This document shows, one piece after another, positions 63,810-64,000 of a stretch of DNA of 64,000 nt. The notes below the pieces were generated by a model, which was not told where the DNA came from, made no database searches, and saw only the letters and a list, made by a program, of their open reading frames with translations. The stretch is taken from contig CANLOW010000004.1 of NCBI GenBank assembly GCA_947493035.1, forward strand, positions 124,001 through 188,000, in the 5' to 3' direction. Each line of letters starts with the position of its first letter. The first letter of the stretch is position 1. This DNA is from an uncultured Aquimarina sp. (GTDB lineage: Bacteria > Bacteroidota > Bacteroidia > Flavobacteriales > Flavobacteriaceae). Both the position numbers and the translations under genes were made by a program.

Positions 63810-64000
63810 TTATTCGATTATTTTTCCTGGCACCCCTATAATTGTTACGTTATCTGGGACATTTTTAGTTACTACTGCACCAGCTCCTACAGTACTCCAT
63901 TTCCCTATTTCAACATTTGGAAGAATGACAGCTCCTGCACCTATGATGGTCCCTTCTCCTACTTTAATTCCTCCACAAAGTGTTGCATTAGGACCTACAT
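63810..64000 (-). CDS. NeuD-type sugar O-acyltransferase, C-terminal end (cut by window edge)
   Basis: The last 62 residues of a left-handed beta-helix acyltransferase read on the minus strand, with stop at 63812-63810. The hexapeptide repeats are clear: [20 protein letters not shown], then [18 protein letters not shown], and the common ending GVPGKIIE. This fits the sialic acid O-acetyltransferase (NeuD) / PglD group, which acetylates amino sugars. The 5' part lies beyond base 64000. Confidence 0.85.
   Translation of the reverse strand, partial: VGPNATLCGGIKVGEGTIIGAGAVILPNVEIGKWSTVGAGAVVTKNVPDNVTIIGVPGKIIE

Overview
The window is AT-rich chromosomal DNA from a member of the Bacteroidota, almost certainly a marine Flavobacteriaceae. 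The evidence is the complete gldK-gldL-gldM-gldN block of the type IX secretion/gliding machinery, proteins ending in T9SS type A sorting domains, DUF2723, DUF2911 and DUF983 families, a short NusA, and repeated promoters of the Bacteroidota form TTG-N19-21-TAnnTTTG. No phage, transposase, CRISPR array or resistance island is visible. Most of the window is conserved core genome; the more accessory parts are the two ends and a few isolated genes.

Layout. 1-3.2 kb: tail of a large unidentified protein, then a secreted GH117-like enzyme with a CBM6-like module and T9SS tail. 3.2-6.3 kb: TerB-like, YjbQ, HAD phosphatase, a Crp/Fnr regulator and a DUF3995 gene broken by an in-frame stop. 6.4-11.1 kb (minus): rimP-nusA-infB behind a terminator-like hairpin in the leader. 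11.2-16.6 kb: small secreted protein, tRNA-Gln, DUF2723 membrane protein, polysaccharide deacetylase, atypical thioredoxin. 16.7-23.6 kb: a possible small RNA ahead of polA, an Asp/Asn hydroxylase-like gene, then rplM-rpsI and rpsB, tsf. 23.8-29.0 kb: GNAT, rhodanese, LysR, and a large FG-GAP/ASPIC protein with T9SS tail. 29.4-34.2 kb: rpsU, initiator tRNA-Met, a small CPXCG-type gene, MarR, ABC-F, DUF983, FAD oxidoreductase. 34.2-42.6 kb (minus): topA, an arginase-fold gene with degraded metal ligands, and gldKLMN. 42.9-47.4 kb (plus): miaB, sigma-54 activator, lptE, TPR-like protein, secG. 47.6-52.9 kb: groES-groEL, then a long coiled-coil lipoprotein next to an outer-membrane barrel protein. 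52.9-58.0 kb (minus): bioF-bioD-bioA, a small conserved protein, pheS. 58.2-64 kb: DUF2911, CvpA, DUF3592, dusB, two FemAB/GNAT-like acyltransferases and the end of a NeuD-like acyltransferase, probably the edge of a surface-glycan locus.

How the genes fit together. The central theme is housekeeping (translation, chaperones, replication, biotin) with the T9SS core in the middle. At least two products in the window (the GH117-like enzyme and the FG-GAP protein) are likely T9SS cargo. The best leads for new biology are the arginase-like pseudoenzyme between topA and gldK, the hairpin in the rimP-nusA-infB leader, the putative small RNA ahead of polA, the coiled-coil lipoprotein/barrel pair, and the multidomain GH117-like enzyme. 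I did not find a clear previously undescribed defence or mobile system. All domain calls are made by eye from the translations, without database searches.
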